64,000 nucleotides of DNA, taken from assembly GCA_002418835.1 (NCBI GenBank), contig DIEX01000031.1, positions 445,773 through 509,772 of the forward strand, written 5' to 3'. The number at the start of each line of letters is the position of its first letter. Position 1 is the stretch's first letter. The DNA comes from Spirochaetia bacterium UBA5763. Lineage in GTDB: Bacteria > Spirochaetota > UBA4802 > UBA5550. Below, one piece after another: positions 26,388 to 35,528 of this stretch. The position numbers and the translations under genes are program-made. Under the pieces are notes generated by a model. That model did not search any database, was not told the origin of the DNA, and was given only the letters and a program-made list of their open reading frames with translations.

Positions 26388-26708
26388 ATGGGTGACGATT
26401 ACATCGAAAAAGATTTTGATGATGAAGTTTATGAAGACGATTATTATGAAGAACATTATAACGAAGAAGAATTAACTGATTTGGATGAGTTTTCAGATGA
26501 AGATGATGATTTGGATGATAATGCAGATGATGAAGATGATGAAAAACCGGGCCGCCGTGAACGGAAAATCCATATCAGTTATGCTTGTGAAGATTGTGAC
26601 TATAGATGGGATGACATTATTATTAAGAAGAAAGATGAAATTGATGATGATCTCGACAGAGATGTTATCTGCCCGATGTGCGGCTCTGTTAATATAACTC
26701 TTATATGA
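26388..26708 (+). CDS. Highly acidic protein with C-terminal zinc ribbon, coupled to uvrA
   Basis: 106 residues. The first 60 are more than half Asp and Glu (for example DDDLDDNADDEDDEKPG), strongly DNA-mimic-like or disordered. The C-terminal part has CEDCDYRWDD and CPMCGSVN, two CxxC pairs of a zinc ribbon. AAGGAAAGG precedes the ATG. The stop overlaps the uvrA start by 4 bp (ATGA), giving translational coupling and roughly equal synthesis with UvrA. I recognise no family. A protein partner of UvrA or a repair-linked regulator is a reasonable guess from context only. Confidence 0.7.
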   Translation: MGDDYIEKDFDDEVYEDDYYEEHYNEEELTDLDEFSDEDDDLDDNADDEDDEKPGRRERKIHISYACEDCDYRWDDIIIKKKDEIDDDLDRDVICPMCGSVNITLI

Positions 26709-29524
26709 AAGACCGTAAACTAGTAATCAAGGGGGCAAGAGAGCATAATCTAAAAAACATTTCACTGGAATTACCAAGAGACCAGCTTATTGTAATAACT
26801 GGACTTTCAGGTTCCGGTAAATCATCTCTTGCCTTTGATACAATTTATGCCGAAGGGCAGAGGAGATATGTTGAATCTCTCTCTGCCTACGCGAGGCAAT
26901 TCCTCGGGCTCATGGAAAAGCCTGACGTAGATTTAATCGACGGACTATCTCCTGCAATATCAATTGAACAGAAGACAACTCACCGGAACCCGAGATCAAC
27001 AGTGGGTACTGTTACTGAAATTTATGATTATTTCAGGCTTCTTTACGCACGTATAGGTGTACCATATTGTCACTGCTGCGGTAAGAAGATAACATCTCAA
27101 TCCGTAGACCAGATTGTTGATTCACTTATGACAATGAAAAAGGGTACTAAGCTTCAAATACTTGCTCCTCTGGTACGCGGGAAAAAGGGTGAGCATGCGG
27201 ACAGGATTGAGCATGCTAAAAAGAACGGTTTTGTCAGGCTTCGCGTCGATGGTGAATTCTTTACTGTTGAAGATAAAATCACTCTTGAAAAGAATAAGAA
27301 ACACACAATTGAGATTGTTGTAGACAGACTTGTGGTAAAAGACGGGATCAGGCCCAGACTTACTGATTCCGTTGAAACTTCAATAGACATGGGGGGAGGT
27401 CTTATATCAGTTCTTGTCGATGATGTTGAACAAGTCTATTCAACACAGCTTTCATGCCCCGATTGCGGAATTTCCATACCTGAACTTTCTCCAAGGATGT
27501 TTTCGTTTAATACTCCATACGGAGCCTGTCCTGAATGTGACGGACTCGGTTTTATTATGCAGTTTGATCCTGAAAGAATAGTATCGGACCCTGCCAAATC
27601 ACTGAATGAAGGTGTGCTTGAAGTCTGGGGTAAAAGTACAAGTTACTGGTATCTTGAGACTGTGGACGCACTGGCTAAAAGTCTTAAATTTAATCCCGAA
27701 ACACCATGGAGTGAATTACCGGATAATATTAAAAATGTTATTTTGTACGGCACAAACGGGAACAAGCTGAATTATGATATCAAAAGAAATGATTCCGAGT
27801 TTAAATTCTCAAGGAAGTTCGAAGGAGTATTGCCAAACCTTGAACGGCGATATAGAGAGACCAACTCTGAAGAGATGCGGGTTTGGATGGAAAAGTACAT
27901 GTCCAACAATACATGCACCGCGTGCGGCGGTATGAGACTCCGTCCTGAAAGCCGGGCAGTTAAAGTTTCTGATAAAACAATAAGTGAACTGACTTCACTA
28001 TCAATAAAAAATTTAAACCTGTTTTTTTCCAGGATTGAACTTAACTCCACGGAAATGAAAATTTCTGAACAGGTATTAAAGGAGATCCGGTCAAGGCTCA
28101 AATTTCTCAACGATGTCGGAATTGAATACCTAACTCTTGACAGGGCTGCCGGTACCCTCTCCGGAGGTGAATCACAGAGAATCAGGCTTGCGACACAATT
28201 GGGGTCAAGCCTTACAGGAGTTCTATATATTCTTGATGAGCCCAGTATAGGCCTGCATCAGAGGGACAACGACAGGCTGCTTAAAACACTTAAACATCTC
28301 CGTGACATAGGCAACACTGTAATTGTCGTTGAACACGATGAAGATACGATAATGGATGCGGATTATGTTGTAGACCTTGGACCTGGCGCGGGAGTAAACG
28401 GTGGTTATATAGTTGCAGCAGGAACACCGCAGGAGATTATAGCATCTGAAAAATCTCTTACAGGGAATTATCTGTCTGGCAAAATGAAGATTCATCTTCC
28501 TGAAAAAAGAAGGCAGCCTCAACAGTTTATAAAAATTAAAGGGGCGCGCGAAAATAATCTTAAGAATCTGGATGTTAATTTTCCTTTAGGAGTTTTTACT
28601 GCTGTTACCGGGGTTTCAGGTTCCGGAAAGTCATCTCTTGTTATAGAAATTTTATACAAAGCTTTATCGTCTCTGGTTATGAGATCGAAAGAGTATCCCG
28701 GATCGTTTGATGAAATAACCGGTACTGAAGCAATTGATAAAGTTATTGATATTGATCAGTCCCCAATCGGACGGACTCCGAGATCAAATCCGGCAACTTA
28801 TACAGGCCTGTTTACTCCGATACGTGAACTCTTTGCTAAGCTTCCTGAATCAAAAGTCAGAGGGTACAAGGCGGGACGTTTTTCTTTTAATGTCTCAGGG
28901 GGCCGTTGTGAGGCCTGCGAGGGGGACGGAGTAAAAAAAATCGAGATGCATTTTCTTCCTGATGTCTACATCACATGCGATGTCTGCAAGGGGAAGAGAT
29001 ATAATCATGAAACTTTAGAGGTGCGGTATAAAGGAAAAAATATCTTTGAAATCCTTGATATGACTGTAGATGAAGCAGTTCCATTTTTTGAAAATATTAA
29101 TTCTGTAAATTCAAAACTTGAAACTCTACAGAGGGTGGGTCTTGGTTATGTTAAACTCGGCCAGCCTGCAACTACACTTTCCGGTGGTGAGGCACAGAGG
29201 ATTAAACTTGCAACTGAATTATCAAAACGTGCGACAGGTAAAACACTGTACATCCTTGATGAACCGACAACCGGCCTTCACTTTGATGATATAAAGAAAT
29301 TAATTGAAGTATTGAATTCTCTTGTCGAAAAAGGGAATACTGTAATTGTAATAGAACATAATCTTGATGTAATAAAAACCGCTGACTGGATTATTGATCT
29401 GGGCCCGGAAGGTGGAGATGCGGGGGGAAACCTGGTGGGTGAGGGTACACCTGAAGCTCTGGTAAAAATACAATCTTCTTATACCGGGCAGTTTCTCGCC
29501 AGGATGCTTAAAAAGAAAAAATAG
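26705..29524 (+). CDS. uvrA: UvrABC system protein A
   Basis: 939 residues, full length. UvrA scans DNA for lesions as a dimeric ABC ATPase and loads UvrB. First nucleotide domain: GLSGSGKSSLAFDTIYAEG (Walker A near residue 32), signature LSGGESQRIRLA, and ILDEPSIGLHQRD. Second: GVSGSGKSSLVIEIL near 637, LSGGEAQRIKLA, ILDEPTTGLHFDD. Zinc sites are CPDCG...CPECDGLG (about 253-282) and CEACEGDG...CDVCKGKRY (about 737-765), plus HCCGKK near 122. All look intact. It is coupled to the acidic zinc-ribbon gene. Mfd, its recruiter, is at the start of the window. Confidence 0.97.
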   Translation: MKDRKLVIKGAREHNLKNISLELPRDQLIVITGLSGSGKSSLAFDTIYAEGQRRYVESLSAYARQFLGLMEKPDVDLIDGLSPAISIEQKTTHRNPRSTVGTVTEIYDYFRLLYARIGVPYCHCCGKKITSQSVDQIVDSLMTMKKGTKLQILAPLVRGKKGEHADRIEHAKKNGFVRLRVDGEFFTVEDKITLEKNKKHTIEIVVDRLVVKDGIRPRLTDSVETSIDMGGGLISVLVDDVEQVYSTQLSCPDCGISIPELSPRMFSFNTPYGACPECDGLGFIMQFDPERIVSDPAKSLNEGVLEVWGKSTSYWYLETVDALAKSLKFNPETPWSELPDNIKNVILYGTNGNKLNYDIKRNDSEFKFSRKFEGVLPNLERRYRETNSEEMRVWMEKYMSNNTCTACGGMRLRPESRAVKVSDKTISELTSLSIKNLNLFFSRIELNSTEMKISEQVLKEIRSRLKFLNDVGIEYLTLDRAAGTLSGGESQRIRLATQLGSSLTGVLYILDEPSIGLHQRDNDRLLKTLKHLRDIGNTVIVVEHDEDTIMDADYVVDLGPGAGVNGGYIVAAGTPQEIIASEKSLTGNYLSGKMKIHLPEKRRQPQQFIKIKGARENNLKNLDVNFPLGVFTAVTGVSGSGKSSLVIEILYKALSSLVMRSKEYPGSFDEITGTEAIDKVIDIDQSPIGRTPRSNPATYTGLFTPIRELFAKLPESKVRGYKAGRFSFNVSGGRCEACEGDGVKKIEMHFLPDVYITCDVCKGKRYNHETLEVRYKGKNIFEILDMTVDEAVPFFENINSVNSKLETLQRVGLGYVKLGQPATTLSGGEAQRIKLATELSKRATGKTLYILDEPTTGLHFDDIKKLIEVLNSLVEKGNTVIVIEHNLDVIKTADWIIDLGPEGGDAGGNLVGEGTPEALVKIQSSYTGQFLARMLKKKK

Positions 29525-29535
29525 AATTTCGATTT

Positions 29536-29580
29536 TATCAGCAAACAAACCGCTTAGTGACAGCGGTTTGTTTGCTGATA
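29536..29580. terminator. Perfect 19-bp hairpin between convergent uvrA and sulP genes
   Basis: TATCAGCAAACAAACCGCT (29536-29554), a 7-nt loop, then its exact complement (29562-29580). No T-tract follows on either strand, so classic intrinsic termination is uncertain. The position 12 bp after uvrA still suggests a transcription-end role. Confidence 0.6.
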
Positions 29581-29593
29581 AATATAACAGGAT

Positions 29594-31273
29594 TTAAGCG
29601 GTCTTTTCGAGATCCTTCATCCTGATATCTATAGCACGTTTAACAGCTGCGTCGAAATTAGTGCAGACATTTTCCGCTCCTATGACATCAACAAAGCCGG
29701 CTTTTGTCATAGTTTTCATCGGCTGTTCATTAACTCCGGAGAGTACCATTCTGGTGCCTACCTCTCTGCATTTAGTATGAAGCCTTCTTAATGCATGAAG
29801 CCCTGTGGCATCCATTGCCGGAACGTGACGCATCCTGATAATAAGAACAGGTACAGGCTTGCGGTATTGAAGGGCGTTTTCAAGGAATTTATCTGCTACT
29901 CCGAAAAAGAACGGGCCGTTTATTTCATAAATTCCGATCCCTTTCGGCAGTTTGGTGTTTTTACGTTCAAGATAGTATTTAAGTTCAGTATCATCATCGC
30001 GTACTGCATCCTGTGTGTAAGTGAATCTTTCAGATGTGACATCGGCCATTCTTTTCATGAATAGAAGTGCTGCAAAAATCATCCCTATCTCTATTGCTAC
30101 AACAAGATCAAGGAACACAGTGAGAAAGAATGTTATCAACAATACTGTTACGTCGCTTTTAGGTGCCTTAAGCAGAGCCCTGAATGCCTGCCATTCACTC
30201 ATGTTGTATGCTACAAAGACCAGTATGGCTGCAAGTGCACACATCGGTATAAATTTAGCAAGAGGCATGAGAGCAATAAGCATTATAAGAAGAACTATAG
30301 CATGCGTTATACCTGCAAGAGGTGTTCGTCCGCCATTATTAACGTTCGCAGCGGTTCTTGCGATGGCTCCTGTTGCAGGGAGCCCTCCGAAAAAGCCGGA
30401 TGCTATGTTAGCAACACCCTGCGCTATCAATTCAGCATTCGGCCTGTGAGAGCCTCCGATCATACCGTCTGAAACAACTGCTGATAATAACGATTCAATA
30501 CCGGCAAGAAGGGCGATTGTAATAGATGGCATTATAAGCTGTTCAATTCGTTCAATTGTGACAACAGGTAAAGATGGTACCGGCAGTGATGAGGATATCT
30601 CTCCAAATTTAGTTCCGATTGTTTCAACCGGTATGTTTAAAAGATAAACTGCAATAGATGCCATAATGATTGCCACAAGTGAGCCCGGTATTTTTGTTGT
30701 TATTCTGGGCCAGAATAAAATGACAATAAGCGAAACAAAGGCGATAATAAATGCCCAGTAGTTTATTGTGCTGATATTAGATCCGAAAGCCAGCCACATC
30801 GAAATGAAACCGGAAGGCATTTTATCAATAGTTAAACCGAGAAAATCTTTTACCTGTGTGGTAAATATTACCACTGCGATACCGCTTGTGAAACCTGTAG
30901 TTATTGGATAAGGAATAAGCCTTATGAATGTTCCTAATTTTAAAAAACCGAATATAATTAGAAATATTCCTGCCATAATTGTGGAAATCAGAAGCCCGTC
31001 AAATCCATGTTTCTGAATAATGTTGAAAACTATTATTACGAATGCTCCTGTGGGGCCTCCTATCTGTACACGACTCCCGCCAAGGAAAGAGATTAGAAAT
31101 CCTGCGATAATTGCTGTATGTAATCCTTTTTCAGGAGTAGCACCTGATGCAATAGCAAGTGCTATGGAGAGAGGGAGAGCTATAATCGCTACTACGATCC
31201 CTGCTGTAATATCTTTTAGAATCTGTTCCCGCGTAAATGATTTGTAAAGCGAGAACAACTTGGGTTTAAACAC
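29594..31273 (-). CDS. SulP-family anion transporter with STAS domain
   Basis: 559 residues. About 10-13 membrane segments fill residues 15-410, starting with DITAGIVVAIIALPLSIALA (the SulP N-terminal signature) and ASGATPEKGLHTAIIAGFL. A cytoplasmic STAS domain follows (about 430-550: GIYEINGPFFFGVADKFLEN; MDATGLHALRRLH). Relatives carry sulfate, bicarbonate or C4-dicarboxylates; the substrate cannot be read from sequence. The start is GTG at 31273, with GGGGAGG upstream. A promoter candidate lies at 31307-31336. No carbonic anhydrase or sulfate-activation gene is adjacent. Confidence 0.9.
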   Translation of the reverse strand: MFKPKLFSLYKSFTREQILKDITAGIVVAIIALPLSIALAIASGATPEKGLHTAIIAGFLISFLGGSRVQIGGPTGAFVIIVFNIIQKHGFDGLLISTIMAGIFLIIFGFLKLGTFIRLIPYPITTGFTSGIAVVIFTTQVKDFLGLTIDKMPSGFISMWLAFGSNISTINYWAFIIAFVSLIVILFWPRITTKIPGSLVAIIMASIAVYLLNIPVETIGTKFGEISSSLPVPSLPVVTIERIEQLIMPSITIALLAGIESLLSAVVSDGMIGGSHRPNAELIAQGVANIASGFFGGLPATGAIARTAANVNNGGRTPLAGITHAIVLLIMLIALMPLAKFIPMCALAAILVFVAYNMSEWQAFRALLKAPKSDVTVLLITFFLTVFLDLVVAIEIGMIFAALLFMKRMADVTSERFTYTQDAVRDDDTELKYYLERKNTKLPKGIGIYEINGPFFFGVADKFLENALQYRKPVPVLIIRMRHVPAMDATGLHALRRLHTKCREVGTRMVLSGVNEQPMKTMTKAGFVDVIGAENVCTNFDAAVKRAIDIRMKDLEKTA

Positions 31274-31306
31274 CTTTTTTCCTCCCCTTATAAAATAAAA
31301 TCGGAT

Positions 31307-31336
31307 AACATATTAAACCGGCTGTGTAATTGTCAA
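31307..31336 (-). promoter_or_regulatory. Probable promoter of the SulP gene
   Basis: On the minus strand, TTGACA (31331-31336), 18-nt spacer, TATGTT (31307-31312). The leader to the GTG start would be about 28 nt, with a strong ribosome-binding site in it. Confidence 0.45.
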
Positions 31337-31421
31337 TAAGATTCATGAATTACTGAAATATTTTAAAGATAAATGGGAACATGGTAAATTTCAAATTATA
31401 TGATTGTTTTAAGTGATGGTA

Positions 31422-32660
31422 TTAAAGAAGCAGTGTTTGAAGATAAAGAATTCCAAGTGACAGGAGCATTGTTATAATCGTAACAACAATTCCAGGTTTA
31501 AGAAATTCAAAAAATGAAATGTGTACATCTAATTTTTCTGAACATTCTATTACAATAAGATTAGCCATTGCTCCAAGTATTGTTGCATTTCCCGAAAGAG
31601 TAGAAGCTGATGCAAGTGAAAGCCAGATGAAATCGCCACCGATCTGTTTCAGTATTGGAATCATTAGAATAGTAAGAGGGACATTGCTGACAACTTGTGA
31701 AAGAATTAAACTGATGCCATGAATTGCGCTGATCCCTTCGAGGTTTTCATTAAAAGGCCAGGCACTTACAATGTGCTGGAGAAGCCCTGTATGTTCGAAA
31801 CCTCTGACAACTATAAATAATGAAGAAAAAAACAGAATGAGGACCCAGTCCACTTTCACAATTACGTCAGATGGTTTGACTTTTCCCAGAAGAAGAATCA
31901 GTGCTGCTCCAGTGAGTGCAATCACCGGTATTGAGAGATTAACAATTTTTCCTGCGAAAAAAAGGCCCATTACAAATAGAAAAATCGGGACAGAAAATTT
32001 CATTGAACTGTAATTATACCGGAACCCTTCAGTTGAACATATCACCGGTCTGTTTCCGTGAAAGTTCTCCCTGTAGAATATTTTAATTACATAATAAATC
32101 ACAAACATGGAAAGCAGGGAAACAGGCAGCAGGTGAAGTATAAATTTTCCATAGGATATCCCTGAAGTAATACCTATCAACATATTCTGTGGATTGCCGG
32201 TAATAGTCATTGCGCTTCCGGCATTTGATGCCAGTATCTCTGCTATAAGATAGGGGAGAGGGTTGATATCTGAATTCCGGCAGATGGATATTACAATAGG
32301 CGTATAAAGCAGAACAACAGCATCATTAACAAGAAATGCACTGGATATTCCGGTTGTGAAAATTATTATAAAAAGAAGACGGTTCTCGGTACCTGCAAAT
32401 TTTATTGTCTGAAAAGCAATAAAAGCAAAAAAACCGTCTAATTCAAGAACACTTATAATAATCATCATCCCTATGAGGAGTGAAACTGTGTTGAAATCTA
32501 TTGCGGAAATGGCTTCATCGAAGGAGAGAATTCCGAAAACAACCATTGCTACAGCTCCGAAAAAAGCGGCTGATGGCCTGTCAATATTTACACCGGGGAG
32601 TCGTGTAAATATTATCCCTGTGTAGGTTATAATGAATATTATTGCGGCTGATGAAAGCAT
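31422..32660 (-). CDS. SLC13/ArsB-like ion transporter (CitMHS/DASS superfamily)
   Basis: 412 residues with about 11 membrane helices. It shows the pseudo-symmetric arrangement of the ion transporter superfamily: DFNTVSLLIGMMIIISVLEL (helix 2-3), ISSAFLVNDAVVLLYTPIVI with the re-entrant ND motif, GSAMTITGNPQNMLIG (the SNT/GNPQN-type substrate loop), and in the second half VVSNVPLTILMIP and LASASTLSGNATILGA. Likely substrates are arsenite, dicarboxylate or other oxyanions; no ars genes flank it, so arsenic resistance is not supported. No ribosome-binding site precedes the ATG; the upstream minus strand has TTGACA (32690-32695) but the candidate TAGAAT is 20 nt away. Confidence 0.85.
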   Translation of the reverse strand: MLSSAAIIFIITYTGIIFTRLPGVNIDRPSAAFFGAVAMVVFGILSFDEAISAIDFNTVSLLIGMMIIISVLELDGFFAFIAFQTIKFAGTENRLLFIIIFTTGISSAFLVNDAVVLLYTPIVISICRNSDINPLPYLIAEILASNAGSAMTITGNPQNMLIGITSGISYGKFILHLLPVSLLSMFVIYYVIKIFYRENFHGNRPVICSTEGFRYNYSSMKFSVPIFLFVMGLFFAGKIVNLSIPVIALTGAALILLLGKVKPSDVIVKVDWVLILFFSSLFIVVRGFEHTGLLQHIVSAWPFNENLEGISAIHGISLILSQVVSNVPLTILMIPILKQIGGDFIWLSLASASTLSGNATILGAMANLIVIECSEKLDVHISFFEFLKPGIVVTIITMLLSLGILYLQTLLL

Positions 32661-32689
32661 ATTATTCTAACGCTATTTAATTCTTTAAA

Positions 32690-32729
32690 TGTCAATTATT
32701 ATTGACAACCATGATTATAAAAATATAAT
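32690..32729 (+). promoter_or_regulatory. Promoter of the TPR-NHL-VWA gene with a shared inverted repeat
   Basis: TTGACA (32702-32707), 16-nt spacer, TATAAT (32724-32729): two consensus hexamers. The -35 is half of an inverted repeat TGTCAAT-TATT-ATTGACA (32690-32707) whose other half is the minus-strand TTGACA facing the anion transporter gene, so a dimeric regulator could control both. Confidence 0.6.
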
Positions 32730-32868
32730 TATGTCATATTAAATTCATAAATCACGTGCGTATTACTCATTTTTATTTTTTAAATGACGATATATTATAT
32801 AATCCGCAGGGGAAACTTACTGTTTCTATAAAACCTGTATTATTAAACACAGCGATTAAAGGATCTGG

Positions 32869-34890
32869 ATGAAGTTGAAAAAGTTTTTTCTGATAGCGTA
32901 CATAGCTGTATTTATTTCCACACCGCTTCTTTCCGTCTATCCTGCTGATATTAATTTTGTTAAATTTGAATCAGCAAAAGAATCTTTTAAGAAGGGAGCT
33001 GTTTATTTTAATAATATGCAGTATCTTGCAGCTGCTGAATTTTTTAAAAAGGCCCTTCAGGAGTACCCTGATTATTATACAGCAAGAGACTATCTTGCAA
33101 GATCTCTAAGGCTTGCAGGTTTTACCGACAGCGCGATTTCAGAACTTAATAAAATCCTTGAAGTCTATCCTGAAAATATTTCTGCGAGGCAAAGACTTGA
33201 CAGTATTCAGTTCAGGAAAGGTTTTAATGAAGCCGGCGATAATCCATCAGATTACCTTCTTCATGCTGAATATGATTCAAAATCAATGAAAAGGTTCGCG
33301 TTTCCCGATGCCACTGATATAACCGTTGATAACAGCAGGAATGTTTATGTAACATCTTTTTCCTCCCCCCGTGTGGTACGTATTGATCTTAACGGTAAAG
33401 CGGAGGAGGTTATAAGAACCGGATATAGCGGCGGTATTTATGGAATAGATTGCAGCCCGGATCGCATAGCGGTTACAGATTTTAAAAATGATCTGGTTAT
33501 GATAACCTCTATGACAGGCAAGACTGTTGCAAAATTCGGAGGCAAGGGTAGTGCTGACGGCCTTTTCCATGGGCCCAAGGGTTTATGTTTTGACAGTAAG
33601 GGTTTTCTTTATGTTGTTGATGGCGGGAATTATAGGGTTCAGAAGTTTGATCCTTCAGGAAAATTTAACCTTGCATTCGGTAAAAATGGTGAATATGAAG
33701 GGAACTTTAAAACTCCATCTGATGTAGTCTGCCTGAAGGATATGGTTTATGTAACAGATACGGCTCTCAAAAAAATTGCGGTATTTGATCAATATGGCAA
33801 TTATATAAAAGACCTGGTAATTGATGAAATGGTCTCTCCCAGGGGAATAAATGTCAGGGGTGAAAACCTGATTATTTCTGATGAGAAAAATGGTGTTATA
33901 ATATATAATGTTGAGAATGGCGCAAAGATTGTTTTTAAGGAATGGAATGAACGTTCTATTGTAAGAGCGGTCTCAGCCATGTTCGATCAGGATGGCTTTT
34001 TCTACGTGCTTGATTCTGTTCCTAACCGGATTTACTGTTTTTCACCTGCGGAGAAACAATACTCCAATCTTGAGATGGAGATAACATCTATAGATTCCAA
34101 TAATTTTCCCGTAGTGGCATATTATGTAAATGTCAGAGGGAGAGACGGTAAACCTGTTTATGGCCTTAAACCATCTAATTTCAAAATCATTGAAGATAAT
34201 TCGCAGATAATAAATTTTTATACAGATTACCTCAAAGACAGGGTTAAATCAGCATCCTTTGCTCTTACCGTGGACAGATCTGCTGAAATGACCGGAAAGC
34301 ATAAAGATTTGCCGTGGCTCACTGACTTTATATTAAAATCTATGAGAACCAATGACAGTATAGAACTGATTAATTACAATGACCAGGTCTGGGTCGGAAG
34401 CGGATTTGACTGGAGCAGAAGAAGAACAATTGCCGCTCTTGAAAAGCACGAGTACAGGCCAGGGAAGCAGACCGGAGCAGCTCTCTATCAATCAATTACG
34501 AGCCTTCTTCCACGGCCGGACAGGCGGGGAGTCGTGCTTTTAACTGATGGAGGTATCGGGCCTGATTCATTTACACGGTATACTCCTGATACAATAATTG
34601 ATTACGCACGCGAGCATTATATACCTGTTTTTATAATTTCACTTAAACCCTGCTCTCCTGAGCTTGCCCGGATTGCTGTTGAAACCGGCGGTAAGGTAAT
34701 CAGTCCATCTGACATCGATTCTTTACGAAGTATTTATCCATCAGTAAGAAACAGGGATGAGCACAGGTATGTTATTGTATACAATACTTTTAAACTCCCG
34801 TCATTCCAGGGGTGGTGGGTTGATGTGAAACTTGAAGTGAATTATAAAGGCCAGAATGGAATAGAGTGGGGTGGATACTTTGTACCTTAG
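32869..34890 (+). CDS. Exported TPR, NHL beta-propeller and von Willebrand A protein
   Basis: 673 residues with a signal peptide (FLIAYIAVFISTPLLSVYPA). Domains in order: TPR-like repeats about 40-110 (AAAEFFKKALQEYPDYYTAR); an NHL propeller about 140-405, with blades such as GPKGLCFDSKGFLYVVDGGN and FKTPSDVVCLKDMVYVTDT; and a VWA domain about 455-650 with VDRSAEM at the MIDAS position (canonical DxSxS, the last Ser is Glu) and VVLLTDGGIG. Such proteins usually assemble complexes outside the cytoplasm. The pcm gene starts just after its stop. A consensus promoter lies about 140 bp upstream. Confidence 0.85.
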   Translation: MKLKKFFLIAYIAVFISTPLLSVYPADINFVKFESAKESFKKGAVYFNNMQYLAAAEFFKKALQEYPDYYTARDYLARSLRLAGFTDSAISELNKILEVYPENISARQRLDSIQFRKGFNEAGDNPSDYLLHAEYDSKSMKRFAFPDATDITVDNSRNVYVTSFSSPRVVRIDLNGKAEEVIRTGYSGGIYGIDCSPDRIAVTDFKNDLVMITSMTGKTVAKFGGKGSADGLFHGPKGLCFDSKGFLYVVDGGNYRVQKFDPSGKFNLAFGKNGEYEGNFKTPSDVVCLKDMVYVTDTALKKIAVFDQYGNYIKDLVIDEMVSPRGINVRGENLIISDEKNGVIIYNVENGAKIVFKEWNERSIVRAVSAMFDQDGFFYVLDSVPNRIYCFSPAEKQYSNLEMEITSIDSNNFPVVAYYVNVRGRDGKPVYGLKPSNFKIIEDNSQIINFYTDYLKDRVKSASFALTVDRSAEMTGKHKDLPWLTDFILKSMRTNDSIELINYNDQVWVGSGFDWSRRRTIAALEKHEYRPGKQTGAALYQSITSLLPRPDRRGVVLLTDGGIGPDSFTRYTPDTIIDYAREHYIPVFIISLKPCSPELARIAVETGGKVISPSDIDSLRSIYPSVRNRDEHRYVIVYNTFKLPSFQGWWVDVKLEVNYKGQNGIEWGGYFVP

Positions 34891-34900
34891 CAGCGACAAA

Positions 34901-35527
34901 ATGATTAATGCCAGACGCAATATGGTAATGAAACTTGAACAGCGTGGTATCTCTTCCGGTTCTGTTCTGAATGCTATGATGCGTGTGCCAAGACATTATT
35001 TCGTGTCTGAAGCTCTATGCTATAGAGCCTATGATGATACATCGCTGCCAATCGGTTTCGGTCAGACTATATCAACACCTTCGGTTGTTGCCTCCATGGT
35101 GCAGTCTCTCAGGCTTACAGGAGATGAATCTGTGCTTGATATAGGATCAGGTTCCGGTTACCAGAGCGCGGTACTTGCGGAACTGGCCGGAAACGTAACT
35201 GCTATGGAACGTATACCGGAGCTTGCTGATCGTTCACGCGGAGTTCTTCAGGAATTGGGGTACTCAATAAGTGTAATCAATGCTGATAACTTCAATGAAA
35301 TTGAAGGTTCTTTTGACAGGATTATTGTTGCTGCCGGTGTAAAACTTTTCCCAAGCGAACTTCTCGCTAAGCTTAATGAAGGGGGAGTGCTTGTGATACC
35401 GGTTGATGAAAGCGGTAAAAATCACCAGATAAAAAGAATTGTAAAAAAGAGAGAGGATGATTTCTTTGAGGAGATTATAGGGAGAGCAACTTTCGTTCCT
35501 TATATCATGGGAGAGAGGATGATGTAG
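34901..35527 (+). CDS. pcm: Protein-L-isoaspartate O-methyltransferase
   Basis: About 208 residues. Pcm methylates L-isoaspartyl residues in aged proteins, starting their repair. Seen: RVPRHYFV, IGFGQTISTPSVVASM (the isoaspartate-binding and catalytic segment with the Ser/Thr), LDIGSGSGYQSAVLAELAG (SAM motif I), and DRIIVAAGVKLFP (motif II). I chose ATG 34901, 10 nt after the upstream stop; an in-frame GTG at 34871 would overlap the VWA gene and add ten residues. Neither start has a clear ribosome-binding site. It converges on the esterase-like gene with a 1-bp gap. Confidence 0.93.
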   Translation: MINARRNMVMKLEQRGISSGSVLNAMMRVPRHYFVSEALCYRAYDDTSLPIGFGQTISTPSVVASMVQSLRLTGDESVLDIGSGSGYQSAVLAELAGNVTAMERIPELADRSRGVLQELGYSISVINADNFNEIEGSFDRIIVAAGVKLFPSELLAKLNEGGVLVIPVDESGKNHQIKRIVKKREDDFFEEIIGRATFVPYIMGERMM

Positions 35528-35528
35528 G

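Noticed and set aside
31422..32660. Arsenite efflux pump ArsB
   Set aside because: The fold fits, but the superfamily is broad and no arsR, arsC or arsA gene is adjacent.
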